From positions 1-64,000 of the forward strand of contig NZ_CANLEA010000006.1 of NCBI RefSeq assembly GCF_947489565.1: DNA of 64,000 nucleotides. Reading direction: 5' to 3'. The translations under genes and the position numbers were made by a program. Of the stretch, positions 44,031 through 52,900 are shown piece after piece. Within the stretch, counting starts at the first letter, position 1; the number at the start of each line of letters is the position of its first letter. Source of the DNA: an uncultured Kordia sp. (lineage in GTDB: Bacteria > Bacteroidota > Bacteroidia > Flavobacteriales > Flavobacteriaceae). A model generated the notes under the pieces. The model saw nothing but the letters and a program-made list of their open reading frames with translations. It made no database searches and was not told the origin of the DNA.

Positions 44031-47000
44031 TTAAAATTGTACGTTTAAACCAAAAGATACAGTACTAAATATAGGTGAACCAGCACGCTGATATCCATAA
44101 GTAGTTGCACTTGTGTTATTAATTGACTCTGGATTAAATCCAGTATAATCGCTCGCGGTAAGATACATTAGATTTTGTCCTGTTGCATATATTCTGAATG
44201 TAGACACGCCAAATCTGTTCGCGATGTCACTAGGAAGATTGTACCCTAATGTTACATTACGAAGTGCAATGTAGCTTGCGTCTTGTATGATAGCATCTGT
44301 AAAGATTTTTTCTTTGATGAAACCTTGGTCTGGTGTCGTCGTTGTATTGAAATCTTGTGCACTGTTAAAGTGGTTGAATAAGTATTGATCTCCCATGTTA
44401 CGAATTTCGGCACCATGACTTCCTTGAAACATAAAGCTTAAGTCAAAATCTTTGTATCTGAAATTGTTTGAAATACTCCATACTAAGTCTGGATATGGAC
44501 TTCCTAAGATTGTTTTATCGTCGTCATCGATAAGTCCATCACCATTTAAATCTTTTACATATACATCTTGTGCTTGTCCACCTGCTGGGTGATAAGGATC
44601 GTTGATAAATTCGATAGGAATTTCACGATCTACAACCCAACCATAATATGATGAAATTGGATTTCCTACTAAGTTGATCCATTCTGCAGCTCTTTTACTA
44701 TCTACATTTTGAATTTGTCCGTTAGAATCAGCAAAATCTAATAGTTCATTTTTATTGTGAGAAGCAACTACGGTTGTTGACCATCTAAAGTCTTCAGTAG
44801 AAATGTTTCGAGATGTAATTTCTAATTCAATACCTGAGTTTCTAACTTCTCCTAAATTTTCTAACGCGGCAGAAAAACCTGTGGATGAAGGCACTGGGTT
44901 GAATAGTAAAAGTTGATCACTGGTTCTCGTATAGTAATCTAAAGAACCAATAATTCTGTTGTTAAAGAGTCCAAAGTCAATTCCTGGGTTGAATTCTATC
45001 AATCTTTCCCATTGTAATTCAGGGTTTGCAATGTTAAGCGCTACAAAGGCAGCTTGAGAGTTGTAATTGTCTGTTCCTAATAATGAGATTGAAGGATATA
45101 AATCTGTAAGGTTGTTTCCAGTATCAATATCTTTGTTTCCAGTAACACCATAACTCGCTCTTAGTTTTAAAGTGCTTAAAAATTCACTTTCATTTAAGAA
45201 ATCTTCTTCAGAAACTACCCAACCAACAGAAGCAGATGGGAAATCTCCATATTTATTGTCAACTCCAAAAATAGAACTACCATCTCGTCTGTAACTTAAT
45301 GAAGCTAAGTATTTGTCTTCATAAGCATAATTTACTCTTGCAAAGAACGAAGAGAAACCTTCTTCATATCTATAAGATTGTATTTCATTTAAAACAGTAG
45401 CTGCACTTAATGTCTGTACTAAATCTGATGTGTATCCAGATCCAAGAGCGCTGTCTCCTTGCCATTCCCATCTTTCAGCAGATGCTCCTAAAACGGCATT
45501 TAATTCATGTCCTCCAAAAGCTTTGTCGTACGTAAAATATCCTTCAGACAATGTGTGGATTCTGTTTTCATTAGATTCAAAATAGCTTGCTGCTGCTGCA
45601 CCATTTCTGTTCGATTGAACTCCTTGCCATCTATTTCTAAATGTGTTTTGATAGTCACCACCAAGCGTTGCTCTAAATCTTAAACCATTAGTGATTTTGT
45701 ATTCACCGTAGAAAAGACCTGCTAATTTGAATTTATAATCATTTCTATCACGCTCTAATACTTTTGCTGCTGGGTTTGTGTTCGATGTATTACTAATATC
45801 TTGTAAAACTGAACCATCGCCAAATAAATCGTAGTTGTCAAAATGTCTTTGAATTGCATAATCTCCAACTTGAACATTTGGATAGGTATTGAAATCTACG
45901 AACTGAATAGAATTAGCATCATGATATAATGGTAACCATGGCGTTTGTCTTAAAATATCGTGTGTTGAACCGTCAAAACGTCTTCTTCTAGTATATGATG
46001 GAGCAAAGTTAACTCCGATCTTTATTTTATCACTCAGTTTTGTGTCCAATTTTAATCTGGCATTGTAACGCTTATAATCATCTGTTAACAATACTCCTTC
46101 ATCATGATTGTATCCTAATGAAGCACTAAATTTTGTGTTTTTATTTCCTCCACGTGCATTGAATGAGTGTGTAGTAATAGTTCCACCTTCAAAGATGACA
46201 TCTTGCCAATCTCTGTCAATACCAGTAGTTTGTGTAAGTAATTGTTTGTAAGCAGTTCTGTTGGAAAGTGTTCCTGTTGCAGCTTGTTCAGCAGCTACGG
46301 TTTCTGCTACAGTAAAGTAGTAATCGTCACTTTGTCTCGCTTCTTTAAAACCAAAAAAGGTATTGTAAGAAAATGAGGTTTTTCCATCTTTACCTTGTTT
46401 TGTTGTAATCTGTATTACACCATTGGCACCACGAGAACCATAAATTGCTGTAGAAGCAGCATCTTTAAGAACATCGAAGGTTTCAACTTCATTCATGTCT
46501 AAATTTCCAAGGAAATCACTGTCTACTACCAATCCATCAATAACAATTAAAGGAGCAGAATCTCCATTAAGAGAACCGACACCACGTACACGAATAGTTG
46601 GGTCCGAACCAGCTTCTCCTTCTGTAGCTGCAACATTTAAACCTGCAACTTGTCCCACAAGGGCATCATCTAGTCTTGATACTGCAATTTTATCTAAACC
46701 TTTATCTTTTACGCTTAAAGTAGACATTGCACCTGTTAAGTGTTTCTTTTTTCTCGTACCGTAACCAACAACAACAACTTCATCTAATGCATTTGCATCT
46801 TCTACTAAGGCAACATCTAAAGTTTTCTGAGCATCAATAATCACTGTTTGAGAAGTATAACCAACATAGGAAAATTGTAATATATCACCTTTTTTTACTT
46901 CAATTTGATAATTACCATCAAAATTGGTAGAGGTACCTTTTGATGTTTTAACCACCTGAATATTTGCACCAGGAATAGGTTGGTTGTCTGATTTGTCAAC

Positions 47001-47093
47001 TACTTTTCCCTTGAGAAGATAGGATTCCTGCGCATATATTGAAATGCAAAAGAGGAGCATTACAATACAGGTAAGCTTAGTTTTTAAATTCAT
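44031..47093 (-). CDS. SusC-type TonB-dependent transporter
   Basis: A 1020-residue outer-membrane transporter. A signal peptide ending CISIYAQ is followed by a carboxypeptidase-regulatory-like domain (GKVVDKSDNQPIPGAN), a TonB-box-like DEVVVVGYG, the plug, and a 22-strand barrel ending in aromatic FGLNVQF. Imports alginate oligomers. A GntR operator overlaps its promoter about 200 bp upstream, with a terminator-like hairpin in between. Confidence 0.95.
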   Translation of the reverse strand: MNLKTKLTCIVMLLFCISIYAQESYLLKGKVVDKSDNQPIPGANIQVVKTSKGTSTNFDGNYQIEVKKGDILQFSYVGYTSQTVIIDAQKTLDVALVEDANALDEVVVVGYGTRKKKHLTGAMSTLSVKDKGLDKIAVSRLDDALVGQVAGLNVAATEGEAGSDPTIRVRGVGSLNGDSAPLIVIDGLVVDSDFLGNLDMNEVETFDVLKDAASTAIYGSRGANGVIQITTKQGKDGKTSFSYNTFFGFKEARQSDDYYFTVAETVAAEQAATGTLSNRTAYKQLLTQTTGIDRDWQDVIFEGGTITTHSFNARGGNKNTKFSASLGYNHDEGVLLTDDYKRYNARLKLDTKLSDKIKIGVNFAPSYTRRRRFDGSTHDILRQTPWLPLYHDANSIQFVDFNTYPNVQVGDYAIQRHFDNYDLFGDGSVLQDISNTSNTNPAAKVLERDRNDYKFKLAGLFYGEYKITNGLRFRATLGGDYQNTFRNRWQGVQSNRNGAAAASYFESNENRIHTLSEGYFTYDKAFGGHELNAVLGASAERWEWQGDSALGSGYTSDLVQTLSAATVLNEIQSYRYEEGFSSFFARVNYAYEDKYLASLSYRRDGSSIFGVDNKYGDFPSASVGWVVSEEDFLNESEFLSTLKLRASYGVTGNKDIDTGNNLTDLYPSISLLGTDNYNSQAAFVALNIANPELQWERLIEFNPGIDFGLFNNRIIGSLDYYTRTSDQLLLFNPVPSSTGFSAALENLGEVRNSGIELEITSRNISTEDFRWSTTVVASHNKNELLDFADSNGQIQNVDSKRAAEWINLVGNPISSYYGWVVDREIPIEFINDPYHPAGGQAQDVYVKDLNGDGLIDDDDKTILGSPYPDLVWSISNNFRYKDFDLSFMFQGSHGAEIRNMGDQYLFNHFNSAQDFNTTTTPDQGFIKEKIFTDAIIQDASYIALRNVTLGYNLPSDIANRFGVSTFRIYATGQNLMYLTASDYTGFNPESINNTSATTYGYQRAGSPIFSTVSFGLNVQF

Positions 47094-47238
47094 AATTAGG
47101 TTTTTTTAATTAGTTAATATTCAACTAATCACTTAAAGCCTTGTTTCTACTGCTAAAATTTTTCGTATTTTTGCAATATGCATGTTACAATAAGTAATTA
47201 TGTATAATTTTACTTCCCTCCGAAAGAAGTAATACACC

Positions 47239-47270
47239 AAAAAGGATAGGCGTGCACCTGTCCTTTTTTT
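47239..47270. terminator. Intrinsic terminator between the susC promoter and susC
   Basis: Stem AAAAAGGATAGG / CCTGTCCTTTTT (one T-G wobble) with a CGTGCA loop and T tracts on both strands. It lies downstream of the operator/promoter at 47284-47312 and 146 bp before susC, so rather than only ending kdgF it could act in the susC leader. Confidence 0.75.
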
Positions 47271-47283
47271 GTGGTTAAAAAAC

Positions 47284-47312
47284 TGGTTAACCAGATTGGT
47301 TTACCAAATATA
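47284..47312 (-). promoter_or_regulatory. GntR operator overlapping the susC promoter
   Basis: Two half-sites, TGGTTAACCA (47284-47293) and TGGTTTACCA (47297-47306), 13 bp apart. On the minus strand the second overlaps a -7 box TATATTTG (47305-47312). An almost identical arrangement stands at 52664-52692. Binding would block RNA polymerase directly. Confidence 0.8.
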
Positions 47313-47346
47313 TATTAATTATTTGTTAAATAAAAATTAATTTTGA

Positions 47347-47694
47347 TTATTCCATAAAGTCTTCACGGATAGGACTAAAAACATCTATTAATATTCCTTC
47401 TTCAGTACAAACGGCACCGTGTAATACATGAGGTGGTATGTAAACTGTGTCTCCACCTTTTACAACTTTAGTTTCTTCTCCGATAGAGAATTCAAACGTA
47501 CCGCTTTCCACATAGGTAACTTGGCTGTGGTAGTGTTCGTGTTTATATCCGATGCCTCCTTTATCGAAGTGTACTTTTACAAGCATGATTTTATCATCAT
47601 AACCCATAATTTTTCTTTTTACACCTTCGCCAACGGTTTCCCATTCAAGGTCTTTGTCTAAAATAAATTCTTTACTTGCTCCAAATGTTTTCAT
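47347..47694 (-). CDS. kdgF: KdgF-type cupin, unsaturated uronate linearising protein
   Basis: A 115-residue single-domain cupin. Metal ligands are provided by KHEHYHSQ (His52, His54 region) and HVLHG. KdgF converts 4,5-unsaturated uronates, released by lyases, to the open-chain ketouronate. Its place in an alginate locus between two lyase/transport units fits that role. Confidence 0.88.
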   Translation of the reverse strand: MKTFGASKEFILDKDLEWETVGEGVKRKIMGYDDKIMLVKVHFDKGGIGYKHEHYHSQVTYVESGTFEFSIGEETKVVKGGDTVYIPPHVLHGAVCTEEGILIDVFSPIREDFME

Positions 47695-47724
47695 ATTAGT
47701 ATCTTTTTATGTTTTTTAATCGAT

Positions 47725-49779
47725 TTATTTTGGTAGTGTTCCAGGACCTACGGTTGCTTCTCTAAACCATACTTCAGTATAGCAGCCGTTTTCGTATTGT
47801 TTGGCAATGTCACCTCCATAAGTTTCTGCTCCAGCACACCAAACCATATTTTTTTCAGGACTTTTTCCGTTGGTTTGATTGTATGCACCTTGCTTGAAAT
47901 AATTTAATTCTCCGCTATACGCGATAGAGCGTTCAGTACCATCTTGTCCTATAGGAACAAATAATTTTTTGACTTGCGCTGGCAAATCTGATTTATCTAC
48001 GTATTCAGATTTGATTAGATTTTTGGTAAATGTTTTTGTTTCATGACCTTCACTTGTAAAGGTGAGGTACATAATTCCTTTGTATACATTTACTTCATAG
48101 CTAAATTCTTCTCCTAATGCGATTCCATCTTCAGGTTCAGCAGGAAAATCTGTTTTACTGGTTCCAATGACAGACATATCATGTCCCCAAATAGCACTTG
48201 AAAAATCCCATCTTCCAGAGTTGTCATCGCCTGCGGTATTGATTTCATAATTCCAAAAAACAGATCCCTTGGTATGTCCTGGGAATTTTTTGTAGAATAT
48301 TTTTAGTGGTTCATTTTCGTGTCCTTCACCACTGTGAATTTGTCCAACTACTGTTGAATAAGATGCTGCAACTCTTGGATCTCCAGAAGTGGAAACTTGC
48401 ATTACTTTACAGGTTCCAGTTAGTTTGCCGCCTTCTTCTGGTGTCCATTCTCTTTTTTCTTGTAATTCTGTTCGGGTATTGCTTGAGTTTTTTGAAGTAA
48501 CTCCCGAATTAGGTGTTTTGTAAACTACCCAACGTCTGGTACCATCAATAACAGTATAGAAGAAATCTTTATGTTCAACGTTGATAAGATTGTCCACATT
48601 TGTTCCATCTCCCATTAAAATTTTAAATTTATCCATAAAAGGAATTACCTCACTTGGATAAACTACTTTTTTGCTCAATCCGTCATTTGCTGTGAAATAT
48701 CCTGCATTAGAGATAGCATTATCACTGATTTCGATATTGGCAGATTTAAACCAAACCTCAGCGTAATTTCCATCGGCATATTGTTTTGCAATGTCACCAC
48801 CATGCGTTTCTGCACCCGAACACCAAACTTTATTTACTTTAGGTGCTTTTCCATTGGTTTGATTGTAGCAACCGAGCTTAAAAAAGAGACCTTCTTCTGC
48901 ATATGCTTTTTCGCGTTCTACACCGTCTTGACCTATGGGAATAAAGAGATTTTGTACCTGTTCTGGCGTATCTGATTGTTTTGTATATTCAGAAACGATC
49001 AAGTTTTTAGTAAATGTTTTAGTTTCATGTCCTTCGCTCGTGAAGGTTAAATGCATCATTCCGTCTTTAATTTCTACGTTATAGCTGAACTCTTCGCCTA
49101 ATGCAATTCCATCTTTTGGTTCAGGTGGATAGGTGTTTTTATCCGTTCCAACTACTGAAAAGTCATAACCCCAAATAGGATAGGAGTAATCCCATCTTCC
49201 AGAGTTATCATCGCCTGCGGTATTAATTTCGTAATTCCAAAATACAGAACCTTTAGTGTGTCCTGGGAATTTTTTGTAGAATATTTTTAAAGGTTCATTT
49301 TCATGTCCATCCGCACTGTGAATTTGTCCTACAACTACTGAATACGTTGCTGCAACTCGCGCATCACCTGTGGTAGCAACATTCATTACTTTTAGTGTTG
49401 CATTCATGGTAGCTTCTGTCATTGGTGTCCACTTTTTTAGTTGCGCCAGTTCCGTTCTTGTATTGTTGGAAGTTCCATGCGTGTTTCCTGCATTTGGTGA
49501 TTTAAATACAACCCAATTTTCATTGTTATCGTTTGCAGTATAGAAGAATTTTTTGTGCTCATAATCAGTTGCCTTTCCTATATTAGAACCATCACCTAAG
49601 ATTAAATTCCAATGTTGAAAAAATGGGATGACATCTTGTGCTTTCACGCTTTTTGCTACATTTTCATTTTTGCTAGTAGCATTTTGTTTTTTATTATCAG
49701 CACAGCAAGTCAATAGCAACATAGCACTCATCATTAACGGATAAAAGACATAAGCTGATTTGGATATTTTGAACCTCAT
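47725..49779 (-). CDS. Lipoprotein with two tandem PL7-like alginate lyase domains
   Basis: A 684-residue lipoprotein (lipobox LLLTC near residue 24). Domains of about 300 residues at ~50-352 and ~378-680 are clear duplicates. Each has NTRTEL, GQIHS with GHENEPLKIFYKKF, and a closing YNQTNG. The second Arg of the usual R(S/T)ELR motif is missing (RTELAQL, RTELQEK), suggesting a divergent PL7 subfamily. Both halves keep the QIH histidine and the final Tyr, so both may be active. It is anchored to a membrane, probably at the surface. Confidence 0.8.
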   Translation of the reverse strand: MRFKISKSAYVFYPLMMSAMLLLTCCADNKKQNATSKNENVAKSVKAQDVIPFFQHWNLILGDGSNIGKATDYEHKKFFYTANDNNENWVVFKSPNAGNTHGTSNNTRTELAQLKKWTPMTEATMNATLKVMNVATTGDARVAATYSVVVGQIHSADGHENEPLKIFYKKFPGHTKGSVFWNYEINTAGDDNSGRWDYSYPIWGYDFSVVGTDKNTYPPEPKDGIALGEEFSYNVEIKDGMMHLTFTSEGHETKTFTKNLIVSEYTKQSDTPEQVQNLFIPIGQDGVEREKAYAEEGLFFKLGCYNQTNGKAPKVNKVWCSGAETHGGDIAKQYADGNYAEVWFKSANIEISDNAISNAGYFTANDGLSKKVVYPSEVIPFMDKFKILMGDGTNVDNLINVEHKDFFYTVIDGTRRWVVYKTPNSGVTSKNSSNTRTELQEKREWTPEEGGKLTGTCKVMQVSTSGDPRVAASYSTVVGQIHSGEGHENEPLKIFYKKFPGHTKGSVFWNYEINTAGDDNSGRWDFSSAIWGHDMSVIGTSKTDFPAEPEDGIALGEEFSYEVNVYKGIMYLTFTSEGHETKTFTKNLIKSEYVDKSDLPAQVKKLFVPIGQDGTERSIAYSGELNYFKQGAYNQTNGKSPEKNMVWCAGAETYGGDIAKQYENGCYTEVWFREATVGPGTLPK

Positions 49780-49874
49780 ATTATTTATTTTGTTTGGTAA
49801 TCATTGTAATGGTTATGCTTTTTAATTTAATCAGCATACATTCCATAAAATAACCCTTTATTATGATTGAAAAA

Positions 49875-51695
49875 TTACTCTTTGATTATTTTTTTAGTGA
49901 TACTTCCATTATTCGTTTCTATTTTAACTAGATACATTCCGTTGTTAAGACTAGAAATATCAATAGTATTCGTCACTTTATCAGCATTTAATACTTCTCT
50001 TCCTAACATACTGTAGATACGTACTGAAATGGCATCATTCGTATTTGTTTGAATATTTAAAGTGCCTTTGCTTGGATTTGGATATAATCTGAAAACGGAA
50101 GTTTCAGTTTCGTCTAGACTTAAAGTAGCATCAGAAACTACAATTTCGTTTGAATAGTTGAAAGCTTTGTCAACAGCGTAAATCTTATAGTGATTTCCTG
50201 TAGCATAGATATCTGTAAAACTTGTGTCTGTACCGATATAAATTACAGTGCCAGTAAGTGCTCCTGTTCCGTTGGTCGTTGTATTTCCGTATTCGTAAAT
50301 ACCATTTTGACTTGGATCATTGTCTGGATTTGGTGCTGAGGTGTATTTAATTACAACATAACCACCATTGTCAACACCGCTCGAAGGAGCTGTCCAGCCA
50401 ATAGCAGCCGTACCAGAATTATTAGCGTACGTACCTGCCGTTGGATCGTTTGGTGGAGTGTTATCATACGCTCCAGAATACACTACAAAATCATCAACTC
50501 TTACTTGCGTTAAATTACTACCACTCATTCTAGCTACTGCCCAATGAGATGCATTAAAGTTTGCGCCAGTTGTAACTGTTCCATACGTTTTTACCCAAGT
50601 ATTAGCTACAAAAGCTGGATCGTCAGTTTTGTTTGTTGTATTTGAACCAGATGTGTTGTTTAGATAGATTCCAGGATCTAAATCATTTCCTGGATCGGCA
50701 CTAGCGTTATAAAAAAACTGCACGGTATATTCAGTGCCAGTTTGCAATAAGTTTGGTGTCTGTGTTGAAGGACTTTGTAATCTTAAATTTGTAGCTCCAG
50801 CATCAATTCCGAATGCTGCTGAGAAATCTCCTGTTCTTGCTAACATAGCATCATTTGTCATATCTCTAACTGCAGAATTACCTGTTGATGATACTGTCCA
50901 TGCAGTTTGAGCCGTACCTGTTTGACCACTTCCTGCAGAACTCATATTCCCTGCTGTTTGTGATTCCATACCACCGTCCATTATAGGAAATTCTCCAATT
51001 ACTTGACCTGTTGTTGGTCCTGTAGTTGATCCGCTATATACAATTTGTGTATTTACACGTTGTGCTTTTCTATTGGTTAATGTCGTTGGTGCCGATGAAG
51101 ATCCTGCTCTGTAATTAAGAGATTGATGCGTTGTATTGCTCCAATGCCAATTTAATGAACCATCACCTGAGAATAATACATTTGGTTGTCCAGCATCTAA
51201 AGGAACTAGATTAGAACTATCCCAATCGACAGCAATTTCTAAAGCTCCACCTGTATAATTAAATCCTGTAGATAAAACAAAACTCATAAATCCTTCCGTG
51301 CCAGGAAAATTGTTTGTGGTATTAAAAGTATATGTACCAACAATTGTAGCTCCATTTATTGCATCTGTCCAAGAACTACCGTCTGCAACTACTTCTGTAG
51401 CGCTTGAGTTTTTCATGTATATGGTCATCGTAGCATCACCAGAAGCTGTTATGATATTTGTAGAACCCAAATCAAAATTTATTTGAGATATGGTTGCAGA
51501 AGGAGATAAAGATGCCAATTCTGTGGCAGTATATAAGATACTGGCACGAGAATATACAGAACTTGAGCCGCTATTAGAACGTTGAAAAGGACCTCTAGTT
51601 GCCGAAGATGCAGTATCTGTACCTAAAGTAAGTGTTGTTTGTGAATGCGCAAAACTCGCAAAAAGTATTGATATAAATAGTAGTCTTAGTTTCAT
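49875..51695 (-). CDS. Secreted protein with T9SS type A sorting domain
   Basis: A 606-residue secreted protein. The signal peptide ends SFAHSQ. A beta-rich N-terminal half carries no catalytic motif; a possible carbohydrate-binding segment at about 240-410 (VIGEFPIMDGGMES to VRVDDFVVYSG) and a fibronectin III-like region (~415-510) follow. A type A T9SS domain ends it (RLYPNPSKGTLNIQT to KKIIKE). It lies between lyase genes and may help bind alginate, but that is an inference from position. Confidence 0.75.
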   Translation of the reverse strand: MKLRLLFISILFASFAHSQTTLTLGTDTASSATRGPFQRSNSGSSSVYSRASILYTATELASLSPSATISQINFDLGSTNIITASGDATMTIYMKNSSATEVVADGSSWTDAINGATIVGTYTFNTTNNFPGTEGFMSFVLSTGFNYTGGALEIAVDWDSSNLVPLDAGQPNVLFSGDGSLNWHWSNTTHQSLNYRAGSSSAPTTLTNRKAQRVNTQIVYSGSTTGPTTGQVIGEFPIMDGGMESQTAGNMSSAGSGQTGTAQTAWTVSSTGNSAVRDMTNDAMLARTGDFSAAFGIDAGATNLRLQSPSTQTPNLLQTGTEYTVQFFYNASADPGNDLDPGIYLNNTSGSNTTNKTDDPAFVANTWVKTYGTVTTGANFNASHWAVARMSGSNLTQVRVDDFVVYSGAYDNTPPNDPTAGTYANNSGTAAIGWTAPSSGVDNGGYVVIKYTSAPNPDNDPSQNGIYEYGNTTTNGTGALTGTVIYIGTDTSFTDIYATGNHYKIYAVDKAFNYSNEIVVSDATLSLDETETSVFRLYPNPSKGTLNIQTNTNDAISVRIYSMLGREVLNADKVTNTIDISSLNNGMYLVKIETNNGSITKKIIKE

Positions 51696-51707
51696 ATTTC
51701 TCTGTGT

Positions 51708-52655
51708 TTAATGCGTTATATATAAATTATAGTATTTGATATATGAGAATGCATTTGCATCTGTAGTAATCAAATAATTGCCTGCTTTGAAATAGTTTTC
51801 AAAAGGCCATTTATCTAAACTTACATCTTCATATACATAAGGTGTTTCGTTATTGAGTTGGACGCTTAATCGTGCATTGGAAGCGATAATTTCGAAATCG
51901 AAAGCATCATATCCAACGTATCCAAGGTTGCGTTTGATGTCTGTCCAAATTGTATTAGAAGTCGTTAATAGCGCATCTCCTGAAGTAGATTCGTCAACCA
52001 ACGATTTTTTGTGTGACCATATATATCCATCCTTCCAGTAAATTTTTAATAATGGTGGACCGTTATTTCCAGAAAAACCATGTATTGCCATATCTTCTTC
52101 TGAAATGATTCCGTGAATTTGCATGATAATTACGTCATGAAATTCGTCGCTGGAATTAGTGTCTTGAGATACGGAAGCAACTTTTAAACGGCCTTTCATG
52201 GTGCCGCCTTCAGCCAAAGTCCAATTTTCTCGTGCATTTGATGGATTGATCAATTCGCGCAATTCTGTACGCGAATACGAACTATTTGTAGTAGATGATT
52301 CAGGATAGGTATAAAAAACAAGCGATTCATCTTCTGTATCATCATACATAAAAGGTTGTACAGGAGTTAATGTTTGGTATCCAAAATTGACCAACTCATC
52401 AGGTTGATATTCGTCAGGTTTTCCATTATTATTTTCATCTACCGGAAGTGTAACTTTCCAATTTGAAAAGTTAATATCAGCATAGTTTATTGTTGTTGGG
52501 GTCTCGTTAGGAGTTTCATTAGATGGAGTTTCTGTCGAAGTAGAAGTTGGACGATCTAGTTCGTCATTACTAGAGCAATTAGCCATAATTAGTGCTATTG
52601 ACAACAGAAAAAGGATCTTTCCTAAACGGTTTTTATAAGGTGGTTTTTTGCGCAT
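51708..52655 (-). CDS. PL7 alginate lyase lipoprotein
   Basis: A 315-residue lipoprotein (lipobox ALIMANC). Start at ATG 52655 (MRKKPPYKNRLGKIL); the upstream frame to 52757 crosses the operator and is not coding. A Thr/Ser/Pro-rich linker is followed by a PL7 fold: SRTELRE, MQIHG and YFKAGNYL. The Gln that usually ends the last motif is Ile here. It is the first gene after the operator/promoter at 52664-52692. Confidence 0.9.
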   Translation of the reverse strand: MRKKPPYKNRLGKILFLLSIALIMANCSSNDELDRPTSTSTETPSNETPNETPTTINYADINFSNWKVTLPVDENNNGKPDEYQPDELVNFGYQTLTPVQPFMYDDTEDESLVFYTYPESSTTNSSYSRTELRELINPSNARENWTLAEGGTMKGRLKVASVSQDTNSSDEFHDVIIMQIHGIISEEDMAIHGFSGNNGPPLLKIYWKDGYIWSHKKSLVDESTSGDALLTTSNTIWTDIKRNLGYVGYDAFDFEIIASNARLSVQLNNETPYVYEDVSLDKWPFENYFKAGNYLITTDANAFSYIKYYNLYITH

Positions 52656-52663
52656 TTCAAAAT

Positions 52664-52692
52664 TGGTTAACCAGATTGGTTTACCAAATATA
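52664..52692 (-). promoter_or_regulatory. GntR operator overlapping the PL7 promoter
   Basis: The half-sites TGGTTAACCA (52664-52673) and TGGTTTACCA (52677-52686) match those before susC base for base. The second overlaps the minus-strand -7 box TATATTTG (52685-52692). The PL7 lyase gene starts only 8 bp downstream of the first half-site, so its mRNA would be nearly leaderless. Confidence 0.8.
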
Positions 52693-52900
52693 GTCATATT
52701 TCTGAATGTTGCAAATTTTTGTGGTGTAGGATTGTAAGAAATGAATACATCACACATTAGAAGTTATAAAAGCATCGACAGTTTTAAAACCCTAATTTTT
52801 GGGCTTTAGTTTTGAACGTTTTCACCCTTGTTTTAGGAAAAGATGTACGGTAAGACGCAACTATTTAACATATTAATCATCTGTATAGGTAAACACGATT

